A stretch of 64,000 nucleotides of DNA from Planococcus rifietoensis (GTDB taxonomy: Bacteria > Bacillota > Bacilli > Bacillales_A > Planococcaceae): NCBI RefSeq assembly GCF_001465795.2, contig NZ_CP013659.2:3441012-3505011 (forward strand), given 5' to 3'. A model generated the notes under the pieces. That model made no database searches. It was not told the origin of the DNA and worked only from the letters and a program-made list of their open reading frames with translations. The position numbers and the translations under genes were made by a program. Positions 38,841 to 47,976 of this stretch are shown here, piece by piece. How positions within the stretch are numbered: the stretch's first letter is position 1; every line of letters starts with the position of its first letter.

Positions 38841-40235
38841 ATGAAGAAAGCCGTGGTCATCGGCGGAGGGATTACAGGCCTTTCCGCTATGCACTATTTA
38901 GAGCGGATGAAAAAGCAGCACGGGCTCGAGTTGGAATTAGAGCTTGTTGAAAAAGACGCGGAGCTGGGCGGGAAGATCCGCACGGTGAAAAAAGAGGGCT
39001 TTACGATGGAGGTGGGAGCGGATTCCATCGTCGCTCGCCATGCCAGCGTATTGCCGCTCATTGAAGAGCTCGGGCTTGAAGAACAGATGGTCTACAATGG
39101 GACCGGCATTTCTTATCTGTATACCGACAATCAATTGCATGCCATCCCGAAAGATACAGTCTTCGGTATCCCGATGGACCGCGAAGCGCTGTTCAGCTCG
39201 ACGCTCGTGTCGGAACAGGGGAAAGAGCGGGCGATGGAAGACTTTGAAACCGTAAACGACCGCTTTACGAAAGACAGCTCGATCGGGGAATTCTTGGAAG
39301 CGTTTCTCGGCAAAGAATTAGTGGACCGCCAGATTGCGCCTGTCTTATCCGGCGTCTATTCGGGTTCGTTGCGTGAACTGACCTTAGCGTCCACTTTGCC
39401 ATATTTGATCGATTATAAAAATGACTACGGCAGCATCATTAAAGGCTTCGAAGCGCATAAGGAAACATTCCAAGGGGCAGCGAACAAGAAATTCATTTCA
39501 TTCGACGGGGGGATGGCGGCCTTGATCGACCGTCTCGAAGAACAGTTGGAAACTGCGCTTGTCCGAAAAGGCGTCGAGACGAACTCGTTGGAGAAGCGAG
39601 ACGGGCGCTATGAGCTGGGTTTCTCGGATGGTACATCAAGCGAGGCGGATTTCATCGTGCTGGCGATACCGCACCAGCAAGCACAAGCATTGGTGAAGGA
39701 CGACACGCTTGATGAGGAATTTGGCCAATTGATCAATTCGTCGTTGATCAGCGTATATCTGGGATACGACTTGCCGGACGAACAATTGCCGGCGGATGGC
39801 ACCGGCTTTATCGTGTCAGAAGGCAGCGATTTGGCGTGCAACGCCTGTACGTGGACGAGCCGTAAATGGCCGCATACCTCGGCGCAGCAAAAACTATTAG
39901 TGCGTTTATTCTATAAGAGCACGAACCCGGTATTCACTGAACTGCAAAACAGCTCTGATGAACAGATTGCAACTATAGCGAAAGCGGATATCCAGAAAAG
40001 CCTGGGCATCGAACAAGCGCCCGCGGTCATCGAAATCACGCCGTGGAATGAGCTCATGCCAAATTACCATATGGGCCATAAAACAGCGGTCCTGTCACTT
40101 GAAGCGCGGCTATCCGGCGCCTATCCAGGTGTCTATCTGGCCGGCTCTTCCTATTACGGGGTCGGCATTGGCGCCTGCATCCAAAACGGCAAAGACTTGG
40201 CGCAGAAAATCGTACAAGCGGTGAGCGAAAAATAA
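38841..40235 (+). CDS. hemY: Coproporphyrinogen/protoporphyrinogen III oxidase (HemY/CgoX)
   Basis: A 464-residue FAD enzyme that oxidises coproporphyrinogen III to coproporphyrin III in Gram-positive haem synthesis. It has the dinucleotide motif G-G-G-I-T-G-L-S-A, E-V-G-A-D-S-I near residue 57, and a C-terminal FAD motif around Y-L-A-G-S-S-Y-Y-G-V-G-I. AAGGAG 9 nt before ATG 38841 sets the start. In B. subtilis the gene sits with hemEH; here those genes are absent from both sides, so the cluster is split. Confidence 0.9.
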   Translation: MKKAVVIGGGITGLSAMHYLERMKKQHGLELELELVEKDAELGGKIRTVKKEGFTMEVGADSIVARHASVLPLIEELGLEEQMVYNGTGISYLYTDNQLHAIPKDTVFGIPMDREALFSSTLVSEQGKERAMEDFETVNDRFTKDSSIGEFLEAFLGKELVDRQIAPVLSGVYSGSLRELTLASTLPYLIDYKNDYGSIIKGFEAHKETFQGAANKKFISFDGGMAALIDRLEEQLETALVRKGVETNSLEKRDGRYELGFSDGTSSEADFIVLAIPHQQAQALVKDDTLDEEFGQLINSSLISVYLGYDLPDEQLPADGTGFIVSEGSDLACNACTWTSRKWPHTSAQQKLLVRLFYKSTNPVFTELQNSSDEQIATIAKADIQKSLGIEQAPAVIEITPWNELMPNYHMGHKTAVLSLEARLSGAYPGVYLAGSSYYGVGIGACIQNGKDLAQKIVQAVSEK

Positions 40236-40255
40236 AAATACTGTCATCAACACGC

Positions 40256-40289
40256 AAAAAAGCTCCGGAAACATTCCGGAGCTTTTTTT
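40256..40289. terminator. Terminator between hemY and the NlpC/P60 gene
   Basis: AAAAAGCTCCGGAA/TTCCGGAGCTTTTT stem with a 3-nt loop, between convergent genes. Confidence 0.9.
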
Positions 40290-40297
40290 ATATACTG

Positions 40298-41335
40298 CTA
40301 TCTCATGGCGTTGAGGCGCTTGTAGCTATCGAAATGCTTGCCCCAATAGCTGTCGTTAAGGCTAGTAATTTGGACGCGGTCTCCGCCGGCATGGATAAAG
40401 CTATTGTTGCCGACGTAGATGCCGACATGGGAAATTCCGGGGCGGTACGTGTTTTTGAAGAACACCAGGTCTCCCAATTGGGGAGAGCTGACCGTAAACG
40501 AACTTGCGTAATAGCCGATCGTGTTCGTGCGTGGAATCGTGATGCCTGCGCGGTTGTAGACATAGTATAAATAGCCGCTGCAATCAAAGCCGCTTGAAGT
40601 CGCGCCGCCCCATGCATAAGGCACTCCGAGTTGTGTGCGTGCGATAGAAAGCACTTGGTCCACTTTCGAAGAGGCAGCCGGTTTGGACACTTGGATTGGC
40701 GAAGGGGCAGCAACTGCGCCTCCTTGGAGTTTCAACACTTGGCCAACGCGGATATTACTAGTACTCAAATTATTCCAGCTCATTAATTGCGCAACGGATA
40801 CCTTATAGCTTCTGGAAATTTTGCTGAGCGTGTCGCCTGAGACAACGCGGTATGTAGTCGTATTGGTTTGTGCTGGCGGTGCAGCGGGAGCCGGTGAAGG
40901 CGATGCAATGACGGCTGATGCCGTGCCGCTGACTTTCAACTTCTGACCGATGCGGATAGTGGAGTTGCTCAAATTGTTCAATTGCTGGATTTTTGCGACA
41001 GATGTGGAGTGTGCCTTGGCAACTTTATAGAGAGTATCACCGGCTTTGACAGTATAAGTGCTAGTCTTTGCGGCAGCTGGTGCGGCCGGGGCGGATGGCG
41101 CCGGAGTGCTCGCTGCAGCTGGTGACGTCAAGCACAGCACTTGATTTGGATAGATGGCATCCGTGCTCAGGCGATTCCATGTTTTCAAGTTGGCAACAGA
41201 TACGTCGTTGCTTGAAGCCACTTTCCATAATGTGTCGCCTGGTTTGATTTTATACGAACTTGCTTCTGTATCCGCAGCCCCTATTGCCAAGGATAGGACT
41301 CCTGCCGTGATTGCCATGCCGATCAGCTTCTTCAT
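40298..41335 (-). CDS. Secreted DL-endopeptidase: three LysM domains plus NlpC/P60
   Basis: A 345-residue cell-wall hydrolase. It has a signal peptide (1-26), LysM domains at about 27-71, 93-137 and 161-205 separated by Ala/Pro/Ser linkers, and a C-terminal NlpC/P60 domain (225-345) with Cys in F-D-C-S-G-Y, His in I-S-H-V-G-I-Y and His in I-H-A-G-G. It matches B. subtilis LytE/CwlS, which cut the D-gamma-glutamyl-meso-diaminopimelate bond during growth or cell separation. ATG 41335 has GGGG 7 nt upstream and is preferred to ATG 41341. Confidence 0.9.
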   Translation of the reverse strand: MKKLIGMAITAGVLSLAIGAADTEASSYKIKPGDTLWKVASSNDVSVANLKTWNRLSTDAIYPNQVLCLTSPAAASTPAPSAPAAPAAAKTSTYTVKAGDTLYKVAKAHSTSVAKIQQLNNLSNSTIRIGQKLKVSGTASAVIASPSPAPAAPPAQTNTTTYRVVSGDTLSKISRSYKVSVAQLMSWNNLSTSNIRVGQVLKLQGGAVAAPSPIQVSKPAASSKVDQVLSIARTQLGVPYAWGGATSSGFDCSGYLYYVYNRAGITIPRTNTIGYYASSFTVSSPQLGDLVFFKNTYRPGISHVGIYVGNNSFIHAGGDRVQITSLNDSYWGKHFDSYKRLNAMR

Positions 41336-41599
41336 GCTCATTCCCCTTTTGGTATCCGCAACATAACTTGCGTATGCAATTTTCTTTAAGTGTATTCAGT
41401 TTCACGAATATAGGCAATAAGTTTTATATTACATTTGTGTTACAAAAATCTAAAGGCTTAATTTATAGTTTTATTTTGACTATAAAAATAATAATGGTAA
41501 AAATTTCTTCTAGTCTATTAGATGTGGATCGTAACAAGCTATTCCCAAAACAGTTGTTGAAATATTTGTTCTAATCTGACATTATGGAAGTAGTTTGTT

Positions 41600-41615
41600 G
41601 GTGAATCACCATTCA
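41600..41615. promoter_or_regulatory. Inverted repeat before the acyl ligase gene
   Basis: GGTGAATCACCATTCA holds two overlapping dyads (GGTGaatCACC and TGAATcaccATTCA), 19 bp before the start codon. It resembles half-sites of FadR-type TetR operators, and a TetR gene lies downstream, but the spacing differs from the B. subtilis FadR consensus. Confidence 0.3.
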
Positions 41616-41634
41616 GTAGAGGGAGGAAAAAATA

Positions 41635-43191
41635 ATGTATGCGACACTTGGAAGTATATTTGACCATACGGTTTCCCTGCACCCGGAACGTGAAGCGTTT
41701 GTTGATTTAAGAAGAAATAAGCGCTGGACATATGCGCAGTGGCGGGATGATGTGCATCGCTTGGCGAACGCGCTGACGGCAGCTGGCGTCGCTAAAGGGG
41801 ATCGCGTTTCAACGTACCTTTTCAATAATCAAGAGTTGGCGACTGCATTATTTGCCTGTGCCAAAATCGGCGCAATCTTCAACCCGATCAACTTTCGCCT
41901 GAAAGCGGAAGAACTGGCATTCATCTTAGAAGATGCCAAGCCTGAAGTGGTGCTGTTCGAAGCAGTGCTAGAAGGCGTCGTACAGACGATTGCGCCGCAG
42001 TTTCCAGCGATCCAGTTCTGGACAATCGATGACAAGACGCCATCGTTTGCAAAGAATTATCATGAACAAGTCGCGGTGGCTTCAGCCGAAGATCCGGGTG
42101 TCGAGTTGGATGAATCGGATACATATGCGATTATGTATACGAGCGGAACGACAGGGCGTCCGAAAGGCGTCATCCACCGGCATCGCAGCATGGCCGAACA
42201 AAGCATGATGTGCATCGCCATGCTCAAAACGACAAAAAACGATGTCGGTTTGGTCGCCGCGCCGATGTTCCATTGTGCGGAGTTGCATTGCAATATCATT
42301 CCACGCGTCCAGGCAGGCGCATCGAGCATCATCATGCACCAATTCGATCCGTTTTTAGCGCTGGATACGATTGAAAAAGAACAAGTGACGGTGATGTTCG
42401 CGGTGCCGACGATGTGGAGCATGATTGCCGAAATCGACGGTGCGCAGCAGAAAGTGAAGAGCTTGACGCGCGGTCTTTATGGTGCCGCCCCGATGGCACC
42501 TGTGCTTGTAAAACGCGTCAAAGAGGTGCTCGGCATCGATTTGATCCAAGCTTATGGACAGACGGAAATGGGCCCGGCCATCACTTTTTTGTCGGAAGCA
42601 GACCAGCTGACGAAAGCAGGCTCTGCCGGACAGCCCGCCTATAATCATGAAATCCGCGTCGTGCGGCCGAATGAGGACGGCCCGTCAGAACCGGAAGATG
42701 TGCTTGCGCCTTTTGAAGTCGGAGAAATTATCGTGCGCGGGCCCAGCATGATGGCAGGGTACTTCCAACGCGAAGACGCGACAGAAAAAGCGCTTTATAA
42801 AGGCTGGTACCATTCGAGCGACTTGGGCTATATGGATGAACAAGGGTATTTATACGTCGCTGACCGCGTCGATGATATGATTATCAGCGGCGGAGAGAAT
42901 ATCTATCCGCGTGAAGTGGAAGATGCGCTCCATGGCCATGATAAAGTACAGGACGTGGCAGTGCTTGGCGTCCCGGACGAGAAATGGGGCGAATCGGTGT
43001 TGGCTTTTGTCGTCTCGAAAGACCCATCATTGACTGAGCAGGATTTGGAAGAATACTGTGTCAATCACGAAAATCTCGCGCGCTACAAGCGCCCGCGCTC
43101 GTATCGTTTTGTCGAGGAACTGCCGCGCAATGCCAGCGGAAAGATCCAGAAATTCCTGCTGCGCGAACAATATCGAGAACTATCGTCTTGA
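41635..43191 (+). CDS. Fatty acyl-CoA ligase (AMP-forming), FadD-like
   Basis: A 518-residue ANL-superfamily enzyme that activates a carboxylic acid as an AMP ester and then a CoA thioester. The P-loop is Y-T-S-G-T-T-G-R-P-K-G, then Y-G-Q-T-E-M-G-P, the hinge G-W-Y-H-S-S-D-L-G-Y, and the catalytic Lys in P-R-N-A-S-G-K-I. It is similar to YngI/YhfL-type ligases; chain length is not predictable. GGGAGG lies 9 nt upstream. It forms a unit with a hotdog thioesterase 27 bp later, and a TetR gene follows, suggesting fatty-acid metabolism. Confidence 0.88.
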   Translation: MYATLGSIFDHTVSLHPEREAFVDLRRNKRWTYAQWRDDVHRLANALTAAGVAKGDRVSTYLFNNQELATALFACAKIGAIFNPINFRLKAEELAFILEDAKPEVVLFEAVLEGVVQTIAPQFPAIQFWTIDDKTPSFAKNYHEQVAVASAEDPGVELDESDTYAIMYTSGTTGRPKGVIHRHRSMAEQSMMCIAMLKTTKNDVGLVAAPMFHCAELHCNIIPRVQAGASSIIMHQFDPFLALDTIEKEQVTVMFAVPTMWSMIAEIDGAQQKVKSLTRGLYGAAPMAPVLVKRVKEVLGIDLIQAYGQTEMGPAITFLSEADQLTKAGSAGQPAYNHEIRVVRPNEDGPSEPEDVLAPFEVGEIIVRGPSMMAGYFQREDATEKALYKGWYHSSDLGYMDEQGYLYVADRVDDMIISGGENIYPREVEDALHGHDKVQDVAVLGVPDEKWGESVLAFVVSKDPSLTEQDLEEYCVNHENLARYKRPRSYRFVEELPRNASGKIQKFLLREQYRELSS

Positions 43192-43218
43192 ACGGGCGAT
43201 GAGAAAAGAGGGGCAACT

Positions 43219-43620
43219 ATGGTGAAGATGAAGCCTGTGGAAGAAACGATTATGGGGGTGCTTGGCATCGAGCTGACGGAGCAGTCCAGTGAACGGATCG
43301 TCGCGACGATGCCCGTCCATGCAGCGACGCATCAGCCATTCGGCCTGTTACACGGCGGTGCATCGGTGGTTCTTGCAGAGACGGTAGCAAGTTTCGGGAC
43401 CTGGCATGCGATTGACCAGCAAAACGAAATAGCGGTCGGGCTGGAAATCAATGCCAATCATATCCGCGGAAAAAAAGATGGCGTCGTGACAGCCATCGGC
43501 ACGCCGCTTCACAAAGGGCGTACGACGATGATTTGGGATATCAAAATCCTGGATGAAGAAGAGCGGCTCATTTGCGTGTCGCGCTGCACGGTGGCGATTG
43601 TCCAAAAACCAACTGAATGA
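43219..43620 (+). CDS. Hotdog-fold thioesterase, PaaI/MenI type
   Basis: A 133-residue 4HBT thioesterase. The family pattern H-Q-P-F-G-L-L-H-G-G-A-S-V-V-L-A-E-T includes the conserved His-Gly-Gly and the catalytic Glu. These enzymes hydrolyse acyl-CoA or aryl-CoA thioesters. Linked to the acyl ligase gene by a 27-bp gap, it could reverse or balance that reaction. The terminator follows directly. Confidence 0.85.
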   Translation: MVKMKPVEETIMGVLGIELTEQSSERIVATMPVHAATHQPFGLLHGGASVVLAETVASFGTWHAIDQQNEIAVGLEINANHIRGKKDGVVTAIGTPLHKGRTTMIWDIKILDEEERLICVSRCTVAIVQKPTE

Positions 43621-43624
43621 TGGC

Positions 43625-43662
43625 GAAAGGCCGGACCTCGCACTGAGGCTCCGGCCTTTTTA
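43625..43662 (+). terminator. Terminator after the thioesterase gene
   Basis: AAAGGCCGGA/TCCGGCCTTTTT stem with a 14-nt loop that can partly pair (CCTC/GAGG). Confidence 0.85.
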
Positions 43663-43746
43663 GCCGCTCTGGACATTAAGTCAGCGGGGCGCCATGTTAT
43701 AATGGAGGAACAAGGAATCCGGGGTCCGGAAAGGCAGTGACAGGTT

Positions 43747-44325
43747 TTGAAAAGAGAAATTATGCAACAGAGCATTGCGTTGTTTGTCGACAAAGGCTAT
43801 AGCGCCACTTCGATACAGGATATTGTAGATGCGCTCGGCGTGACAAAAGGCTCTTTCTACTATCATTACAAAAGCAAAGACGCATTGTTGATGGACATCC
43901 ATCAGCAATATATCGATGAATTGCTCACCAGGCAGGAATCGATCCTGCAGGAGGCGGCGCCGGCAAAGGATAAACTGGCAGCGATTGTCCGCTTATTGAT
44001 CGGCGACATGGAAAAGCAAGGACCGATCGCCAATATCTATTTCCGCGAACTGCGTCATTTAAAAGAAGAAAATGCTAAAACGATCCGTGCAAAACGGGCA
44101 GAATTCCGCGAACAGATCGAATCGGTCCTGTTGGCAGGGATTGAAAGCGGCGAGTTCCGCAAAGAGTTGAACCCGAAGATGATCGCTTTCGCCGTACTCG
44201 GCGTGACCAACTGGAGCTATCAATGGTTTCAGCCAGGGGGTGAACTGGCGACTGGTGAACTGGCCGAGCTGTATACCGATTTCATCCTCCATGGCGTTAC
44301 GCCAGTGCATCCTCGAAAGCCGTGA
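43747..44325 (+). CDS. TetR/AcrR-family transcriptional regulator (TTG start)
   Basis: A 192-residue repressor-type protein. The HTH (about 1-47) reads Q-Q-S-I-A-L-F-V-D-K-G-Y-S-A-T-S-I-Q-D-I-V-D-A-L-G-V-T-K-G-S-F-Y-Y-H-Y-K-S-K. The rest is a helical ligand-binding domain, similar to fatty-acid regulators of the FadR type. No ATG with a ribosome site exists at the usual position, so TTG 43747 or ATG 43762 (six residues later) must be used; a TATAAT lies at 43695. Position suggests it controls the neighbouring acyl ligase unit. Confidence 0.8.
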   Translation: MKREIMQQSIALFVDKGYSATSIQDIVDALGVTKGSFYYHYKSKDALLMDIHQQYIDELLTRQESILQEAAPAKDKLAAIVRLLIGDMEKQGPIANIYFRELRHLKEENAKTIRAKRAEFREQIESVLLAGIESGEFRKELNPKMIAFAVLGVTNWSYQWFQPGGELATGELAELYTDFILHGVTPVHPRKP

Positions 44326-44350
44326 TCCGTTTTTTCGGATCACGGCTTTC
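44314..44350. terminator. Hairpin between the TetR and ogt genes
   Basis: CGAAAGCCGTGATCCG/CGGATCACGGCTTTCG, a perfect 16-bp stem with a 5-nt loop. It starts inside the TetR stop region and lacks a long T run on either side, so termination strength is uncertain. Confidence 0.55.
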
Positions 44351-44356
44351 GAACGC

Positions 44357-44860
44357 TTAATTTTGTTCCGTCTTCAGTAAATGGTGTTTCAATTCCATGC
44401 CGCCCCGAAAGCCTGTCGCATCGCCGTTTTTCCGGATGACCCGGTGACACGGGATGAACAGGAGCAAAGGGTTTGCGCCCACTGCAGAACCGGCTGCACG
44501 GATTGCTTGCGGCTTGCCGATGCGTTCAGCCAATTCAGAATAGGAAACGGTTTGGCCGTAAGGAATTTCCTGCAAGGCTTGCCAGATGGAACGTTGAAAT
44601 TCAGTGCCTGCGACATCAAGAGGCAGCGAATATGTTTCGCGTGAACCTGCAAGCCAAGCTTCGATCGTATATTGATATTCCGTCAATGCTTGCGGGTCTT
44701 GGACGAAATCGGCGCTTGGAAATCGTTTTGCGCAATGCTGCTGCATTTCAACAAGGCCTTCGCCCGGCGAACCGACATAACAAAGACCCTTGCCACTTTT
44801 GGCGAGAAGCAGGCGGAATCCATGTTGCTCAGCGTATGCCCAGCGGATGGTCTGTGCCAT
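44357..44860 (-). CDS. ogt: Methylated-DNA--protein-cysteine methyltransferase (Ogt)
   Basis: A 167-residue DNA repair protein that takes the methyl group from O6-methylguanine onto its own Cys. The active site is I-P-C-H-R-V-I, preceded by the DNA-binding helix R-A-A-G-S-A-V-G-A-N-P and the F-Q-R-S-I-W-Q-A-L motif. The full frame is open upstream with a membrane-like stretch, but GGAAGG lies 9 nt before ATG 44860, giving the normal Ogt length. The upstream extension overlaps another gene region and is rejected. Confidence 0.9.
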   Translation of the reverse strand: MAQTIRWAYAEQHGFRLLLAKSGKGLCYVGSPGEGLVEMQQHCAKRFPSADFVQDPQALTEYQYTIEAWLAGSRETYSLPLDVAGTEFQRSIWQALQEIPYGQTVSYSELAERIGKPQAIRAAGSAVGANPLLLFIPCHRVIRKNGDATGFRGGMELKHHLLKTEQN

Positions 44861-44931
44861 AGCCATCATCCTTCCGTATTTTAGTTTCAGTATACGCCCA
44901 GCTACGCCGTTTTTCAGCAAGTAGATTTCTT

Positions 44932-44956
44932 GTTTGAGCTTTTGGAGAACGGGAAT
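44932..44956 (+). promoter_or_regulatory. Sigma-B-type promoter of the 47-residue peptide gene
   Basis: GTTTGA (44932-44937), 13-nt spacer, GGGAAT (44951-44956). It has the same hexamers and spacing as the site at 244-268. The start codon is 31 nt downstream. Confidence 0.6.
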
Positions 44957-44986
44957 ACGGGGGATAAGACTTAAGGAGGGATCTAC

Positions 44987-45130
44987 ATGGCAAGAGACAA
45001 AAACAAAGAAAGACTGGAAGAAGAGCGCCGCGAACAAGAGTTGCGTGAAGAACAACAGGCTTTTAAGGACAGTGCCAGAAACCTCGACGAACAGAACCGG
45101 ATGAACGATACACAGAACCAGCAAAAATAA
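44987..45130 (+). CDS. Small charged helical protein (47 aa)
   Basis: A 47-residue protein, M-A-R-D-K-N-K-E-R-L-E-E-E-R-R and onward, composed almost only of Glu, Arg, Lys, Gln and Asn; it would form one long helix. AAGGAGGG 6 nt before ATG 44987 is an excellent ribosome site, and a sigma-B-type promoter and a terminator frame it, so it is very likely a real gene. No family is assigned; it has the look of small stress-induced proteins. Confidence 0.7.
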   Translation: MARDKNKERLEEERREQELREEQQAFKDSARNLDEQNRMNDTQNQQK

Positions 45131-45145
45131 GCCATATGCCAAAAC

Positions 45146-45186
45146 TAGCTCGCGCACCGAAAAATCCGGTGGGCGGGCTTTTTTCA
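45146..45186 (+). terminator. Terminator after the 47-residue peptide gene
   Basis: AGCTCGCGCACCG/CGGTGGGCGGGCT stem (two mismatches) with T6. Confidence 0.8.
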
Positions 45187-45246
45187 CTATGTGTGCAAGC
45201 GTGGTAGTATGGTACATAATACTTTTTTTAGGAAAGAGTGGTTTTC

Positions 45247-46188
45247 ATGTTTGACACCCTTGAACAATTGATGGAAGAAAAAGGAATAAACAGCAAGCGT
45301 TCGGTCGCATGGAAGAAAATCAGTGAAGAAGAGCGCTTATCGGAAAGATTTCTCGTTGAAAATGCGCGTAATGTCCATTGGCAGCTGGTTTCTAAACATC
45401 AACCGCTGTCCGAAGAGTTTATCCGCCAATACAGCGGATTTCTTTACTGGGATGAAATTCTCCGCCATCAGCAAGTATCGGAGCGCTTTTTGGAGGAGTT
45501 TTCAATCCCTGAAAAGTGGCAGCCGGAAGAAAGCCAGCTATCTCCAAAGCAGTTGAAAACTTTAGAAGCGCATGGCCAGCCTTTTGACGAACAGCAATAC
45601 TGGAGGCTCGTATCCGCCAAACGCTTATCGCCGATGTTCATCGAGAAACATCATGACCGAGTCGATTGGCAGACGCTCAGCGACCAGCAGGAATTGCCGA
45701 TGACTTTAATTGGCCGCCACGCCGATAAAGTCGACTGGCTCGCTGTGACGCGTGGGCAAAAATTGACAGAACGGTTTATCGAAAAGCACAAAGGCCAAGT
45801 GGAATGGGAAACGCTAACGTTCCATCAAGAGTTGTCGGAGCGATTCATCAATCGGCATAGTGATAAGATGGCGGCAATCTCTGCAGAGCAGCCGCGCTCA
45901 GAAGCTTTTCTCTATATGCATCTGGACAAGATGGACCCAGAGACGATTCTGGCGTGCCAGCAGATTGGCCAGGCAGTGGAATACGAGAGTTTTAAAGTCT
46001 ATAGCATTTCACGCAATAGCCGGAAAAAATACATTGTGGAGTTCTATCATTACGATGAACCGGATTCCCCGCGTTTTCTGAAACTGGACGATGAAGGCTT
46101 CTATGATTTGCTGGAAGAGTACGAGTTGCAGGATCATATTGAAGCGGATTTCCCGGAACTTTTGTTCATCGAAGAAATGCGCTTCTGA
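45247..46188 (+). CDS. Repeat protein with about eight ~24-residue modules
   Basis: A 313-residue soluble protein. Residues about 25-235 are built of modules with the pattern L-S-x-x-F-I-x-x-H-x-x-x-V-x-W-x-x-L-x-x-x-Q-x (for example L-T-E-R-F-I-E-K-H-K-G-Q-V-E-W-E-T-L-T-F-H-Q). Each can form two short helices, so an elongated solenoid-like surface is likely. The last ~75 residues are a separate acidic domain. No catalytic motif is seen. AGGAAAG 10 nt upstream sets ATG 45247. It is a single-gene unit of unknown function. Confidence 0.65.
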   Translation: MFDTLEQLMEEKGINSKRSVAWKKISEEERLSERFLVENARNVHWQLVSKHQPLSEEFIRQYSGFLYWDEILRHQQVSERFLEEFSIPEKWQPEESQLSPKQLKTLEAHGQPFDEQQYWRLVSAKRLSPMFIEKHHDRVDWQTLSDQQELPMTLIGRHADKVDWLAVTRGQKLTERFIEKHKGQVEWETLTFHQELSERFINRHSDKMAAISAEQPRSEAFLYMHLDKMDPETILACQQIGQAVEYESFKVYSISRNSRKKYIVEFYHYDEPDSPRFLKLDDEGFYDLLEEYELQDHIEADFPELLFIEEMRF

Positions 46189-46191
46189 TCG

Positions 46192-46221
46192 AACGCACCC
46201 AAATGCGGGTGCGTTTTTTAT
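46192..46221 (+). terminator. Terminator after the repeat-protein gene
   Basis: AACGCACCC/GGGTGCGTT stem with a 6-nt loop and T6. Confidence 0.85.
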
Positions 46222-46253
46222 ATGGCTGAGGATTTTTCGGGATGCTAGCAGGC

Positions 46254-46281
46254 TTGTGTTTTCCGGCATCCCGTTTATAAT
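46254..46281 (+). promoter_or_regulatory. Sigma-A promoter of fhs
   Basis: TTGTGT (46254-46259), 16-bp spacer, perfect TATAAT (46276-46281). The leader to the fhs ATG is short, about 24 nt. Confidence 0.6.
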
Positions 46282-46311
46282 GGGAAGAAAAATTGAAAGT
46301 TGGGACTATGC

Positions 46312-47976
46312 ATGGCGATGACCGATTTGACGATTGCAAAAGAAGCGGCTATCCGGCCGATCCAGGAAATTGCACAGCAAGCCGGGATTGCGGAAGACGC
46401 TTTGGAATTATACGGGAAATACAAAGCGAAAATCGATGTGAACAAATTGCCGAAAACCACGAAGGACGGCAAAGTCGTGCTTGTGACGGCGATCAGCCCA
46501 ACACCAGCCGGCGAAGGCAAATCGACGGTGACAGTGGGGCTTGCGGATGCATTGAAACAAAGCGGCGAGTCGGTCATGGTGGCGCTTCGTGAACCTTCAC
46601 TTGGCCCGGTCATGGGTGTCAAAGGCGGTGCGACAGGCGGCGGCTTTGCACAAGTATTGCCGATGGAAGATATCAACCTTCATTTCACGGGCGATATCCA
46701 CGCCATCACGTCGGCGAACAACGCGCTCGCGGCATTGATCGATAACCATTTGCACCAGGGAAATGTGCTTCACATCGACCCAAGGCGCATCACATGGAAG
46801 CGTGCATTGGACATGAACGACCGGGCGCTGCGCCACGTGACGATCGGTCTCGGCGGCCCTGCGCAAGGCGTGCCGCGTGAAGATGGCTTCGATATTACGG
46901 TCGCATCGGAAATCATGGCGGTGCTGTGCCTCGCCACTTCTCGGGAAGACTTGAAAGAACGCTTGGCCCGCATGGTCATCGGCTATACGTATGACCGCGA
47001 GCCCGTCACAGTGAGAGATTTGGAAGCACAAGGTGCACTCGCGCTGCTCTTGAAAGAGGCATTCAAGCCGAATTTGGTGCAGACGATCGAAGGAACGCCT
47101 GCGATCATTCACGGCGGCCCGTTTGCCAACATTGCCCATGGCTGCAATTCCTTGATGGCGACGAACACGGCGAGAAGCCTGGCGGATGTCGTCGTCACAG
47201 AAGCTGGCTTCGGCGCGGACCTTGGCGCTGAAAAATTCATGCACATCAAATCAAGAAAAGGCGGCTTCCATCCGGATGCGGTCGTCATCGTTGCGACAGT
47301 GCGTGCGCTGAAAATGCACGGCGGCGTGGATAAGAAAGAGCTCGGCGCAGAAGACGCGGATGCGGTGCGCCGCGGCATCGTCAATTTGGCGAAACACGTG
47401 GAGACAATCCGCCAGTTTGGCATCGAGCCGGTCGTAGCACTCAATCGCTTCACGGGCGATAGCGATGCGGAACTCGCGCAAGTGATGGACTGGGCGGAAG
47501 CGGAAGGAGTCGCGATTGCCCTGACAGAAGTATGGGGCAAAGGCGGAGCTGGCGGGCTTGACCTTGCGGCACTGGTCAAACGCCAACTGGATAAAGGCGC
47601 TGATTTTGGCTATTTGTATGCTGAAGAAGATACGGTCGAAGAAAAGCTGCGGGCAATCGTTCAGAAAGTTTATGGCGGTGCGGATGTCCAGTTGACGGAT
47701 AAAGCGCAGAAGCAATTGGCCGAACTGAAAAAATACGGCTGGGACGCATTGCCGATCTGCATGGCGAAAACGCAATATTCCTTGTCGGATCAACCGAAAT
47801 TGCTCGGCCGTCCGGAAGGCTTCACGGTAACGATTCGAGAATTGATCCCGAAACTTGGCGCAGGATTTATCGTCTGCCTGACAGGAGATATCATGACCAT
47901 GCCTGGCTTGCCAAAATCGCCTGCTGCACTGAATATGGATGTAGCAGAAGACGGGCAAGCGCTCGGTTTGTTCTAA
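46312..47976 (+). CDS. fhs: Formate--tetrahydrofolate ligase
   Basis: A 554-residue enzyme that makes 10-formyltetrahydrofolate from formate, ATP and tetrahydrofolate for one-carbon metabolism. It has the P-loop [10 protein letters not shown] (about 61-70), [25 protein letters not shown] and the C-terminal P-G-L-P-K-S-P-A-A. The length is normal. No clear Shine-Dalgarno site precedes ATG 46312; the inner ATG 46318 or TTG 46300 are other options. The stop overlaps the ATG of a 73-codon gene. Confidence 0.95.
   Translation: MAMTDLTIAKEAAIRPIQEIAQQAGIAEDALELYGKYKAKIDVNKLPKTTKDGKVVLVTAISPTPAGEGKSTVTVGLADALKQSGESVMVALREPSLGPVMGVKGGATGGGFAQVLPMEDINLHFTGDIHAITSANNALAALIDNHLHQGNVLHIDPRRITWKRALDMNDRALRHVTIGLGGPAQGVPREDGFDITVASEIMAVLCLATSREDLKERLARMVIGYTYDREPVTVRDLEAQGALALLLKEAFKPNLVQTIEGTPAIIHGGPFANIAHGCNSLMATNTARSLADVVVTEAGFGADLGAEKFMHIKSRKGGFHPDAVVIVATVRALKMHGGVDKKELGAEDADAVRRGIVNLAKHVETIRQFGIEPVVALNRFTGDSDAELAQVMDWAEAEGVAIALTEVWGKGGAGGLDLAALVKRQLDKGADFGYLYAEEDTVEEKLRAIVQKVYGGADVQLTDKAQKQLAELKKYGWDALPICMAKTQYSLSDQPKLLGRPEGFTVTIRELIPKLGAGFIVCLTGDIMTMPGLPKSPAALNMDVAEDGQALGLF

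Noticed and set aside
41602-41615. FadR operator before the acyl ligase gene
   Set aside because: The half-sites fit (TGAAT/ATTCA), but the spacing is 4 bp shorter than the B. subtilis consensus; kept only as a generic inverted repeat.
44357-45217. Extended Ogt frame with an extra N-terminal membrane segment
   Set aside because: It would overlap the divergent 47-residue gene and its promoter; the ribosome site before 44860 gives the normal Ogt length.
46597-47958. Long antisense frames over fhs (215 and 235 codons)
   Set aside because: They overlap a well-conserved enzyme gene and each other; typical shadow frames at this GC content.
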